A stretch of 9,277 bases of DNA. Origin: Syntrophobacterales bacterium (GTDB lineage Bacteria > Desulfobacterota > Syntrophorhabdia > Syntrophorhabdales > WCHB1-27). Made by a program: the position numbers and the translations under genes. Location of the stretch: assembly GCA_017881765.1 (NCBI GenBank), contig JADGQN010000165.1, positions 1-9,277 of the forward strand. The letters are read 5' to 3'. Within the stretch, counting starts at the first letter, position 1, and each line of letters opens with the position of its first letter. Below the pieces are notes generated by a model that made no database searches, was not told where the DNA came from, and saw only the letters and a program-made list of their open reading frames with translations. Positions 1 through 6,886 of this stretch are shown piece after piece.

Positions 1-1
1 C

Positions 2-736
2 ATAATGGAAAAGGACCCCGTTGCCTTTGTGCACAAGTATGCTGACGCGCGGGACCGGGAGATCGCCGGCTTCATGGCCTCTCAATTTGCGTATGGCAAC
101 ATCAAGGCCATGACACAGTTTCTTGCGGGTCTCTTCGACCGGATGGGTGAAAGCCCCCATGCCTTTATAAGAGGCGGCGATTTCTCCTCGGTCAGCCAGC
201 TCTATTACCGCTTCCAAAAGGGAGAGGAGATTATCGATCTTTTTGAAACGGTGCGGAAAATCCTGGAAGATTATGGATCCATGGGTGCCATGCTGGAGGC
301 CCACTACGATGGCGATATCAGGGCCGCCTTGTGGAGGGTCAGGGAGCGCTACTTCGCCGGCGACGGCAATCGGCTCATCTTCTTTTTTCCGAAGCGTTCC
401 CCATCGAACCCGGTGAAACGCTGGAATCTCTACCTGCGCTGGATGGTAAGAAAGGACGCGATTGACGTTGGTATCTGGCATTTCGTAAACAAACGGGACC
501 TGATCGTGCCGCTCGATACCCATCTTTACAAGATCGGCAAATGCCTCGGCTGGACCACCGTGCAGACCCAGTCGTGGAAGGCCGCATGCGACATTACAGC
601 CGTCTTGCGAAAGCATGCGCCCGAGGATCCGCTCAAGTACGATTTCTTCCTCTGTCATATGGTGGGCATCGAGGCGGGATGCACCGGAGATAAGGGCACT
701 GCATGCCGGGAGAGGTGCCGGGTCTATGAAGTTTAG
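2..736 (+). CDS. TIGR02757 / DUF2400 family protein, 5' end cut by the window
   Basis: I recognise this as the TIGR02757 (DUF2400) family, a conserved bacterial family of unproven function. Hallmarks, numbered from the in-frame ATG at 5, are the early segment KYADARDREIAGFMASQFAYG (about residues 11-31), the central SPSNPVKRWNLYLRWMVRKD region (132-151), and VPLDTHLYKIGKCLGW (168-183). The frame is open to the left edge (codon at 2-4 is Ile), and family members usually carry some 20-30 more residues before this point, so the true start probably lies outside the window and the ATG at 5 is internal. The C-terminus has four cysteines (217, 226, 234, 238). The PLDTH segment recalls the catalytic-Asp region of endonuclease III-type HhH-GPD glycosylases; this is my inference. 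Its end overlaps the rimO start by 11 bp, so it is probably the upstream partner in the operon. Confidence 0.85.
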   Translation: MMEKDPVAFVHKYADARDREIAGFMASQFAYGNIKAMTQFLAGLFDRMGESPHAFIRGGDFSSVSQLYYRFQKGEEIIDLFETVRKILEDYGSMGAMLEAHYDGDIRAALWRVRERYFAGDGNRLIFFFPKRSPSNPVKRWNLYLRWMVRKDAIDVGIWHFVNKRDLIVPLDTHLYKIGKCLGWTTVQTQSWKAACDITAVLRKHAPEDPLKYDFFLCHMVGIEAGCTGDKGTACRERCRVYEV

Positions 737-2045
737 AATGGTAAGCCTTGGTTGCCCCAAGAACCTTATTGACTCCGAATACCTGGCCAACCGGCTTGCC
801 GAGGCGGGATACGCGCTTTCTGACGAAGCAGAGCTTGTTATCGTGAACACGTGCGCTTTCATTGCCGATGCCGCCAAAGAATCGATAGAGACGATAATCC
901 AGGAAGGGAAAGCCGGTTCGGCCGGCGAAATAAAGAGAGTTGTTGTGACGGGCTGCCTGGTGGAGCGTTACGGCGCGCAATTGCCGGAGCTGCTGCCGGA
1001 GGTTGATCTTTTTGTGGGCCGCAGCCGTTACGAAGAATTCGAAAAGCTGGTCCGGAGCAAAGGGTTCTTTACCGGAGAAAACATCTTTACCGAGACGTTC
1101 CCGCGCAGGGTGCTGACGCAGCCGCCATCAACCTATCTGAAGATTCAGGAGGGCTGCCGCAACCGCTGCAGCTACTGCACGATACCGAGCATCCGGGGTC
1201 CGCTTGCGAGCAGGCGTATCGATGAGGTGCGCGCAGAATTTGAAGCCTTACTTGCGCGTGGGTTCAAAGAATTTACCATCATAGGCCAGGATATTACCTC
1301 CTTCGGAAAGGACCGGGAAGGAGACAGCAACGGAGATATCGGGAGAAATATCACGGGGCTGCTCCGCAGTCTGCTCCAGGTGGAGGGAGATTACTTCTTG
1401 AGATTGCTCTACATGCACCCGAAAGGGCTGGACGAGGAACTCATCGACCTGATCGCCCGGGAAGAAAGGATCATCAATTATTTCGATCTGCCGATTCAGC
1501 ATTCGGAAGATCGTATCCTGGGCCTGATGAAACGAGGCTATACAAAACGAGAACTTGAAAGCCTGATCAGGAAGATACGGGATCGCATACCCGACGCGGT
1601 GTTGCGGACAACGGTCATAGTGGGCTTTCCCGGAGAAACGGAAGAGGAGTTTGGCCATTTATGCGATTTCCTGGCGGCGTGCCGGTTCGATAATCTCGGT
1701 GCGTTCATCTACTCGAAAGAAGAGGGCACTCCCGCCGCACGGATGAAAGGACATCTGAGAAAGGGCGTGAAGAAAGCACGCTTTCAAAAGGTGATGGAAC
1801 TCCAGAAGGAAATATCAAAGGAGAAACTGAAACGTTTGAAGGGAGAGCGGGCAAGGGTGGTAGTGGAGTCAGAAGAGGGGACGCGCATGGTGGGGCGCAT
1901 ATTGCAGCAAGCCCCTGACGTGGACGGTCTTGCCTTCATACAGGGTGACTGCAAGGTTGGCCAGATCAGGGATGGTATAATAGTGGAGACGCTCGATTAC
2001 GATGTGATTATTCGGTTGGGAGGAAGCGATGGAACCGATACATGA
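726..2045 (+). CDS. rimO: Ribosomal protein S12 methylthiotransferase RimO
   Basis: RimO is a radical-SAM enzyme that adds a methylthio group to the beta carbon of a conserved aspartate in ribosomal protein S12 (Asp88 in E. coli numbering). The product has 439 residues, normal for the family. The N-terminal UPF0004 domain supplies Cys10 (SLGCPKN), Cys43 (VNTCAFI) and Cys77 (TGCL) for the auxiliary iron-sulfur cluster. The radical-SAM motif CRNRCSYC gives Cys144, Cys148 and Cys151, followed by IPSIRGPLASRR, which is typical of RimO rather than MiaB. A TRAM domain occupies roughly residues 375-439. I chose the ATG at 726 because the protein then begins MKFRMVSLGCPKN as in homologs, and a GGGAGAGG site lies at 708-715. 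The open frame reaches back to 615, but that stretch lies inside the upstream gene and has no family likeness. The start overlaps the upstream stop by 11 bp; the end overlaps lysS by 17 bp. Confidence 0.96.
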   Translation: MKFRMVSLGCPKNLIDSEYLANRLAEAGYALSDEAELVIVNTCAFIADAAKESIETIIQEGKAGSAGEIKRVVVTGCLVERYGAQLPELLPEVDLFVGRSRYEEFEKLVRSKGFFTGENIFTETFPRRVLTQPPSTYLKIQEGCRNRCSYCTIPSIRGPLASRRIDEVRAEFEALLARGFKEFTIIGQDITSFGKDREGDSNGDIGRNITGLLRSLLQVEGDYFLRLLYMHPKGLDEELIDLIAREERIINYFDLPIQHSEDRILGLMKRGYTKRELESLIRKIRDRIPDAVLRTTVIVGFPGETEEEFGHLCDFLAACRFDNLGAFIYSKEEGTPAARMKGHLRKGVKKARFQKVMELQKEISKEKLKRLKGERARVVVESEEGTRMVGRILQQAPDVDGLAFIQGDCKVGQIRDGIIVETLDYDVIIRLGGSDGTDT

Positions 2046-3501
2046 CCTGCTTGCGGTGAGGAAAGAGAAAGCGGAGAACCTGAAGAACGCCGGCATTGAG
2101 CCGTATCCTCAGGTGAGATGGCCCCATACGGATAGCGCTGAGCTGCAACGGGAATTCGGCGCATTCGATGCAGCCGAACTGGAGGCGAAAGGCGCGCATG
2201 TTTCTGCCGCCGGGAGAATCATGGCCTTCAGGGACTTCGGTAAAAGCACCTTTTTGCATATCCAGGACCGCAAGGGGCGCGTACAGGTCTATGTGAGGAA
2301 GGATTTGCTCAAGGACCCGGATTACGCGGTTTTCAAGAAGTTCGACACGGGTGATATCATCGGCGTGGAAGGGAAGGTCTTCAAAACAAAAACAGGGGAA
2401 CTGACCATCCTCGCGGAAAAGGTCCTTCTCCTCACCAAATCGATGCGTCCGCTGCCGGAGAAATGGCATGGTCTCAAGGATGTGGAAGAGCGCTACCGGC
2501 ACAGGTACGTGGACCTGATAGTCAATGAGAAGGTGCGGGAGGTCTTCGTAAGGAGGGCGCGGATCATAGAATTCATAAGGAAGTTTTTCGCGGCGCGGGA
2601 CTTCGTTGAAGTGGAGACTCCCATGATGCAACTTATCCCGGGAGGCGCTGTGGCCAAGCCTTTCATTACCCACCATAATGCCCTTGGGCTCGACCTCTAC
2701 CTCCGCATTGCGCCGGAACTTTATTTGAAAAGGCTCATCGTGGGCGGCATGGAGCGGGTCTTCGAAATTAACAGAAACTTCAGAAACGAAGGGATATCCG
2801 TCCGCCACAACCCTGAATTCACCATGCTTGAGTTCTACCAGGCATATGTAACCTATGAGGACCTGATGAGCCTCACCGAGGAGATGGTCTCTTCCTTGGT
2901 GCAGGACCTTTGTGGACAGCAGAAGGTCGTCTATAATGAAAGGGAGATTGATTTCTCAATGCCGTGGCGCAGGATGACCATGCAGGAGGCGCTCGCTGAA
3001 CTGGGTGGTGTCGATCTTGCCGCACAGGCCGATCTCGATACTCTGAGGAGTCGCGCAAAAGCCCTGGGGATCGAGGGCCTGGAGAAGGCACCCAAAGGAA
3101 AAGTTATCACGGAGCTGTTCGAGACGCTGTGTGAGGAAAAGCTGGAGCGGCCGACATTCATAACGGGCTATCCTGTTGAAGTCTCTCCGCTGGCAAAGCG
3201 ATCGAAAGAGCAGCCCGACCTTGTCGAGCGATTTGAGCTTTACATTTGCGGCATGGAGATCGCCAACGGATTTAATGAGCTGAATGACCCCGAGGACCAA
3301 CGGGCGCGATTTATGGAGCAGATAAAAGAGAAAGAAGAGGGCGCTTCAATGGATGAGGATTACATCATGGCGCTTGAGTATGGTCTGCCGCCCACGGCGG
3401 GAGAGGGCATCGGCATAGACAGGCTGGCCATGTTGCTGACGGACAGCCCTTCGATACGGGAAGTAATACTCTTTCCGCTTCTCAGGCCTGACATGGCATG
3501 A
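2029..3501 (+). CDS. lysS: Lysyl-tRNA synthetase, class II
   Basis: This cytosolic enzyme charges tRNA-Lys with lysine using ATP. At 490 residues it has the standard length. The N-terminal part carries an OB-fold anticodon-binding domain (about 59-135). The class II core includes the motif 1 region leading to ETPMMQLIPGGAVAKPF (about 196-212), motif 2 with FEINRNFRNEG and HNPEFTMLE (246-268), and motif 3 GEGIGIDRL (458-466), then the usual C-terminal FPLLRP. The ATG at 2029 fits, because the product starts MEPIHDLLAVRKEKAENLK like homologs and a GGGAGGAAG site lies at 2018-2026, though only a few bases from the start. It overlaps the rimO end by 17 bp, which suggests coupled translation. The last codons (from about 3491) lie inside a 10-bp tandem repeat, so the C-terminal DMA after LRP is encoded by repeat sequence. 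Confidence 0.97.
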   Translation: MEPIHDLLAVRKEKAENLKNAGIEPYPQVRWPHTDSAELQREFGAFDAAELEAKGAHVSAAGRIMAFRDFGKSTFLHIQDRKGRVQVYVRKDLLKDPDYAVFKKFDTGDIIGVEGKVFKTKTGELTILAEKVLLLTKSMRPLPEKWHGLKDVEERYRHRYVDLIVNEKVREVFVRRARIIEFIRKFFAARDFVEVETPMMQLIPGGAVAKPFITHHNALGLDLYLRIAPELYLKRLIVGGMERVFEINRNFRNEGISVRHNPEFTMLEFYQAYVTYEDLMSLTEEMVSSLVQDLCGQQKVVYNEREIDFSMPWRRMTMQEALAELGGVDLAAQADLDTLRSRAKALGIEGLEKAPKGKVITELFETLCEEKLERPTFITGYPVEVSPLAKRSKEQPDLVERFELYICGMEIANGFNELNDPEDQRARFMEQIKEKEEGASMDEDYIMALEYGLPPTAGEGIGIDRLAMLLTDSPSIREVILFPLLRPDMA

Positions 3502-3540
3502 CGCGGCAAGACATGGCAAGACATGGCAAGACATGGAATG
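3491..3540 (+). repeat. Five-copy 10-bp tandem repeat across the lysS stop
   Basis: The block reads as five consecutive 10-mers based on ACATGGCAAG. Copies at 3511 and 3521 are exact, 3491 has one mismatch, and 3501 and 3531 have two each. The array contains the lysS stop codon (TGA, 3499-3501) and ends eight bases before the next start codon. Four of the five units contain an ATG (the 3501 unit reads ACGCGG), and because the unit is not a multiple of three these ATGs fall in different frames. It looks like a minisatellite produced by replication slippage. Confidence 0.9.
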
Positions 3541-3548
3541 AATAGGCT

Positions 3549-4748
3549 ATGACTTACGAATCGTCCATCGCTCTGAGATATCTGCGTTCGAAAAGAAAGG
3601 AGAAGTTCATATCTTTTACCACTTGGGCCGCGGCTGTGGGCATAGCCATCGGCGTGATGGCGCTCATCGTGGTGATCGCCGTCATGACGGGTTTTCAGGA
3701 CGAGATCAGGGACCGCATACTGGGTGTTAACCCGCATATGCTGATCTCGGATTTGAGCGGCGAAATCGTAAACCCTGATCAGGTGGTGGCAGCGGTGAAA
3801 AACACGGAGGGCGTTGCCGCCGCCTTTCCCTTCATCACGTTTCAGGGCTTGGCCCAGAGCGGCCGGCGTGTGTCAGGCGTCGTTGTGAAAGGTGTGGATC
3901 CCAAGGACCTTTCTTTCTTGAGCCACCTCGTCAAACAAGGGAGTATCGATGCTCTGCGTGAGAAGGGAACTATCCTTGTCGCCAAAGAGCTGGCCCGGGA
4001 GCTCGGCGTGAAGATTGGCGACGCCTTCACAATACTCGTGCCTTTCGGTGGTATCTCGCCCATGGGCGCGACGCCAGAGACCATACGGGTCAGGGTGGGG
4101 GGGATATTTCAGACGGGGATGTATGATATAGACAGTATGCTCATGGTCATGCCTCTTGCGGACGTGCAGGCCCTTCTTGGAAGCGGCATTACAGGCATTG
4201 AAGTGAAGCTCAAGGACGTATACGCCGCGGATACGGTGCGCACCGCCGTTACGCAAAAGCTTGGTTTGCGTTACATCGGACGCACGTGGATTGAGATGAA
4301 CAGGAACCTTTTTTCGGCGCTCAGGCTGGAGAAAATTGCGATGTTCATCATTCTCGTCCTCATCATTCTGGTGGCGAGCTTCAATATCATAAGCTCACTC
4401 GTCATGACCGTCATGGAGAAGAAAAAGGATATTGCAATCCTCAAGGCCATGGGCGCCAAGAACCGGAGCATCATGAAAATCTTCATGGCCGAAGGCCTGG
4501 CCATCGGGGTCTTCGGGGCACTCGCGGGATCCGTAATAGGCTACCTCATGTGCGTGATCCAGAATTGGCTTCACGTCATAAAGCTCTCCGAGGAGGTTTA
4601 CACCATCAACGTCCTGCCCATGAAGATCAGCGTGACCGATGTTCTTCTTATTGCGTCGGTGACCATCGTGATCTGTCTCGTGTCTACGCTCTATCCTTCG
4701 TACAAGGCTACAAAGATTGACCCTGTGGAGACCTTGCGCTATGAGTGA
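3549..4748 (+). CDS. lolC: Lipoprotein-releasing ABC transporter permease (LolC/LolE family)
   Basis: This inner-membrane permease partners with the LolD ATPase to extract outer-membrane lipoproteins and hand them to the periplasmic carrier LolA. The 399-residue product shows the family plan: SIALRYLRSKRKEKFIS at the start, a first membrane helix at about 23-47, a large periplasmic MacB-PCD-type domain (about 50-260), and three C-terminal helices in an FtsX domain (about 264-288, 312-336, 363-384). The cytoplasmic stretch MEKKKDIAILKAMGA (289-303) is the typical coupling segment that contacts the ATPase. Only one permease gene is present, so it may work as a homodimer, as proposed for LolF-like single-permease systems; the choice of lolC over lolE is by convention. 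The ATG at 3549 is the first possible start, with a stop at 3543-3545 just before it in frame. The Shine-Dalgarno is weak (AGG at 3544-3546). It overlaps lolD by 8 bp. Confidence 0.92.
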   Translation: MTYESSIALRYLRSKRKEKFISFTTWAAAVGIAIGVMALIVVIAVMTGFQDEIRDRILGVNPHMLISDLSGEIVNPDQVVAAVKNTEGVAAAFPFITFQGLAQSGRRVSGVVVKGVDPKDLSFLSHLVKQGSIDALREKGTILVAKELARELGVKIGDAFTILVPFGGISPMGATPETIRVRVGGIFQTGMYDIDSMLMVMPLADVQALLGSGITGIEVKLKDVYAADTVRTAVTQKLGLRYIGRTWIEMNRNLFSALRLEKIAMFIILVLIILVASFNIISSLVMTVMEKKKDIAILKAMGAKNRSIMKIFMAEGLAIGVFGALAGSVIGYLMCVIQNWLHVIKLSEEVYTINVLPMKISVTDVLLIASVTIVICLVSTLYPSYKATKIDPVETLRYE

Positions 4749-5421
4749 TCCGATCCTTTCCGCAAAGGGCATAAAGAAGAGATATGACAAGGACGGGGGA
4801 AGCCTGGAAGTTTTGAAAGGCGTTGATCTTGATGTCTGTGCCGGTGACTTCATTACCATCATGGGGCCGTCCGGGGCCGGGAAAAGCACCTTCCTACACA
4901 TCCTCGGGTCCCTCGACAGGCCGACCGAAGGAGAAATACAGTACAGAGGTAAAAGCATCGCTGCTTATGGGGAACAGGAATGGAGCGAGTTTAGAAATCA
5001 GAAAATAGGGTTTGTGTTCCAGTTTTATCATCTGCTGCAGGACTTCAGTGTGCTGGAAAATATCATGCTTCCTCTCTGGATCAAAGGCGTGAAACCGGTA
5101 GATGCGCAAGCCCCTGCCGAAGAGTTCCTCAACATCATGGGTCTCAGTGAGAGAGCGACGCACAGGCCGGGAGAACTGTCCGGCGGGGAGCAGCAGCGCG
5201 TGGCTATAGCCAGAGCGCTGATCAATAAACCTGAAGTGATCCTGGCCGATGAACCCACCGGCAACCTTGACAGGAAAACCGGCAGGGAGGTGTTGGACTA
5301 CATCCTTTCAGTGCGCCAGAGACTCTCTTCGGCGCTTGTGCTCGTTACGCACGACCCGGAAATAGGCGCATTGGGCCAGAGAAGGCTGCAAATGGTGGAT
5401 GGCGAGCTGTCCGCATCGTAA
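4741..5421 (+). CDS. lolD: Lipoprotein-releasing ABC transporter ATP-binding protein LolD
   Basis: LolD is the cytoplasmic ATPase of the lipoprotein-release complex. The 226-residue product has all ABC motifs: Walker A GPSGAGKS (42-49), Q-loop Gln94 in FVFQFYHLL, signature LSGGEQ (146-151), Walker B VILADEP (166-172), D-loop NLD (175-177) and the switch His204 in VTHD. FVFQFYHLL followed by LENIMLPL is characteristic of the LolD/MacB branch. The start is ATG 4741, inside the end of the permease gene (8-bp overlap). A TTG 24 bp upstream is also in frame, but starting there would add unlike residues. A GGAG at 4727-4730 can serve as ribosome binding site. It is the last recognisable gene of the operon. 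In Geobacter-type genomes, as I recall them, a bamA gene often follows here; none is visible. Confidence 0.95.
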   Translation: MSDPILSAKGIKKRYDKDGGSLEVLKGVDLDVCAGDFITIMGPSGAGKSTFLHILGSLDRPTEGEIQYRGKSIAAYGEQEWSEFRNQKIGFVFQFYHLLQDFSVLENIMLPLWIKGVKPVDAQAPAEEFLNIMGLSERATHRPGELSGGEQQRVAIARALINKPEVILADEPTGNLDRKTGREVLDYILSVRQRLSSALVLVTHDPEIGALGQRRLQMVDGELSAS

Positions 5422-5501
5422 GGATCGCGGGCCATCTTTCGCGTCTAACTTTGTCCTTACAGGATGCTCCGCTATCGTCTTCAGAGATCGCACGATTTGC
5501 C

Positions 5502-5527
5502 ACCCGCGAATGAAGAGTTTTGCGGGT
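5502..5527 (+). other. Hairpin downstream of lolD, possible operon end signal
   Basis: ACCCGCGAA (5502-5510) pairs with TTTGCGGGT (5519-5527), nine pairs including one G-T, around an 8-nt loop. No T-run follows, so this is not a standard intrinsic terminator. It could be a 3'-end stabilising or Rho-associated structure, or chance in GC-rich DNA. Confidence 0.3.
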
Positions 5528-5803
5528 CGCGGGTACCCGGCTAGAGCAGTTGGTTCCGTTGTGGCCGATACGCCTCCGGCCGGCGACCCTTCGTCTTCGC
5601 GTTATACATCGAAATCTGACCCGGCGAAGCCCTCCCCATTTCGTCTATTTGGGTTGCCTTGTCTTTGCCAACATAATGTCAGACAGGGGTCAGAGAATCA
5701 ACGGTTGAGACCGTATTCTTCCTGTAATGGTGCCCTGACTGTCCTTTTCCTTCATTCAAGGTTACGCTTGCAAATGCTGCGTTGACATCCCTTGAGAATC
5801 TCC

Positions 5804-5832
5804 TTGACCCGAGATCGCCGCAATGGTAAAAG
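5804..5832 (+). promoter_or_regulatory. Candidate sigma70-type promoter for the ompA-family gene
   Basis: TTGACC (5804-5809) matches the -35 consensus at five of six positions and is followed, after 17 bp, by TAAAAG (5827-5832), which matches the -10 consensus at four of six. Transcription would start near 5839, giving a leader of about 110 nt that contains most of the structures described for 5836-5928. A TTGACA at 5782-5787 has no acceptable -10 partner at normal spacing. The call is weak because the -10 is poor. Confidence 0.3.
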
Positions 5833-5835
5833 CAA

Positions 5836-5928
5836 CGGTATTCTGCCTGTGGCGGGTTTCCCCTCTGAATACCGAGTCGTTAGAGACCGGAGGGTGAGTT
5901 TATTTCTCGGCCTGCCACCAGAAATAAA
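5836..5928 (+). promoter_or_regulatory. Structured 5' leader of the ompA-family gene
   Basis: Two perfect hairpins lie between the candidate promoter and the ribosome binding site: CGGTATTC/GAATACCG (5836-5843 with 5867-5874) and TTTATTTCT/AGAAATAAA (5899-5907 with 5920-5928, 12-nt loop). A third pairing, CTGTGGCGGG (5847-5856) with CCTGCCACCAG (5911-5921, one bulged C, one G-T), would join the loop of the first to the second and would break the second stem. The ribosome binding site GGGAGA (5935-5940) begins seven bases after the second stem. The inverted repeats are seen directly; a regulatory role is inference. I do not match it to a known riboswitch class. Confidence 0.4.
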
Positions 5929-5947
5929 GAAAAAGGGAGAAATCATC

Positions 5948-6769
5948 ATGAGAAGAATCGCTTGTACCTTGCTAGGCATTGCGTGCCTGTCCCTTCTGGC
6001 CGTTGGGGTCGCCTCCAGCCAGGAGAAGGACGCCAAAGGCTGTCAGGATCATCCTCTGATTTCGCGAATGAACAATTACTATATCAGCTCTTGCGAAAAG
6101 AGCTTCAATTCCTTCGAGTTTTTTGTAAAAGGAGGTACGAAGACCCTGGAAGGAGACAGAACCACCATCGAATATTATCTGCGAGAGGGATCCTCGCAAC
6201 CCAGCTTTTTGCAGATCCGCCGCAATTACGGCGCTGCGGTGAAGAATATCGGAGGGACGGTCCTTTACGATGATGATCGACGGGGTACATTCAGGGTGAC
6301 CAAGGGAGGAAAGGAAACCTGGATTGCCCTTGAGGCCTTCAACGACGGGCGCAATTATCAGTTGGTCATTCTCGAAATGACATCCATGACTCAGGAAGTG
6401 ACGGCAGATGCCATGTACAGTGCGCTCAACAAAGACGGTTTCATGGCCCTTTATATCAATTTCGACACGGGCAAGTCCGACATTAAGCCCGAGTCTATGC
6501 CGATCATCGAACAAATCGTGGCGCTTCTCAAAGCTCATCCGGAACTCAAGGTAAGTATCGAGGGCCACACCGACAACGTGGGATCTCCCCAGAGCAACAA
6601 AGTTCTCTCTACGCAAAGGGCCAAAGCGGTCATGAACGCGGTTGTCCAAAAAGGGATCGCCGCGACCAGACTGACAGCCCTCGGCTGGGGGCAAGAGAAG
6701 CCGATTGCGGATAATCGCTCGGAAGAGGGTAAAGCCAAGAACCGCCGCGTCGAGATCGTTAAGAAGTAA
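5948..6769 (+). CDS. OmpA-family protein with DUF4892-like N-terminal domain
   Basis: The 273-residue product is predicted to be exported and to anchor to the cell wall. Residues 1-25 form a signal peptide (MRRIACTLLGIACLSLLAVG, then VASSQ) for signal peptidase I; Cys13 lacks a good lipobox. Residues about 33-150 start with DHPLISR and contain TLEGDRTTIEYYLREG and a RNYGAAVKNIGGTVL segment, resembling DUF4892-type domains found before OmpA domains in related bacteria; I assign this from memory, with moderate confidence. Residues about 165-273 are a standard OmpA_C domain: LYINFDTGKSDIKPES, then EGHTDNVG with Asp209 and, fifteen residues on, Arg224 in TQRAKAV. That is the spacing of the Asp/Arg pair that binds diaminopimelate in peptidoglycan. 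The ATG at 5948 is supported by GGGAGA at 5935-5940 and by the signal peptide. It is flanked by a leader and a terminator, so probably monocistronic. There is no transmembrane beta-barrel domain. Confidence 0.9.
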   Translation: MRRIACTLLGIACLSLLAVGVASSQEKDAKGCQDHPLISRMNNYYISSCEKSFNSFEFFVKGGTKTLEGDRTTIEYYLREGSSQPSFLQIRRNYGAAVKNIGGTVLYDDDRRGTFRVTKGGKETWIALEAFNDGRNYQLVILEMTSMTQEVTADAMYSALNKDGFMALYINFDTGKSDIKPESMPIIEQIVALLKAHPELKVSIEGHTDNVGSPQSNKVLSTQRAKAVMNAVVQKGIAATRLTALGWGQEKPIADNRSEEGKAKNRRVEIVKK

Positions 6770-6847
6770 GCAACCAAAGTTGCTTACCAAGGGCAAGGCG
6801 GGGTCTGAACACGGCGAGTTGATTCTTTACCGCATTGAAAAAATAAG

Positions 6848-6886
6848 AAAAGGCCTTGAGCACAAGGGTTCTCGGCCTTTTTCTTT
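6848..6886 (+). terminator. Intrinsic terminator after the ompA-family gene
   Basis: AAAAGGCC (6848-6855) pairs with GGCCTTTT (6874-6881), with an inner GAG/CTC pairing (6858-6860 with 6871-6873), and the 3' arm runs into a T-rich tract (TTTTTCTTT). It lies about 80 bp after the stop codon. The A-rich run before the stem means it could also act, less well, on the opposite strand. Confidence 0.85.

Larger units (their letters stand above)
5422..5947. other. 526-bp gap without a convincing gene; hairpins and ompA leader
   Basis: No reading frame here has protein-like composition together with a ribosome binding site. Visible structure includes gtaagga/tccttac (5418-5424 and 5454-5460), a 9-bp stem at 5502-5527, a 10-bp palindrome CGGGTACCCG at 5530-5539, TCTGACCC (5615-5622) facing GGGTCAGA (5687-5694), ACGGT-tgag-ACCGT (5701-5714), and two leader hairpins before ompA. 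The end of the lolD operon and the ompA promoter must lie within this gap. I see no strong T-tract terminator for the operon. Confidence 0.6.

Noticed and set aside
615..725. Upstream extension of the rimO frame to 615
   Set aside because: The added 37 residues have no RimO likeness, lie inside the upstream gene, and the ATG at 726 has a good ribosome binding site and the normal family start.
1682..1696. GGTTCGATAATC, similar to a tRNA T-loop
   Set aside because: It lies within the conserved rimO coding sequence and no acceptor or anticodon stems surround it.
2008..2808. 266-codon - strand frame opposite lysS
   Set aside because: It is the antisense shadow of a strongly conserved gene, with no recognisable domain.
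4717..4740. TTG start for lolD at 4717
   Set aside because: It would add eight residues unlike LolD; the ATG at 4741 gives the usual N-terminus and a normal 8-bp overlap.
5399..5785. 128-codon + frame after lolD
   Set aside because: It has odd composition, starts inside lolD without a ribosome binding site and contains the inverted repeats of the gap; no family likeness.
5792..5947. Upstream extension of the ompA-family frame
   Set aside because: It precedes a clear signal peptide at the ATG 5948 and runs through leader hairpins; an exported protein would not start there.
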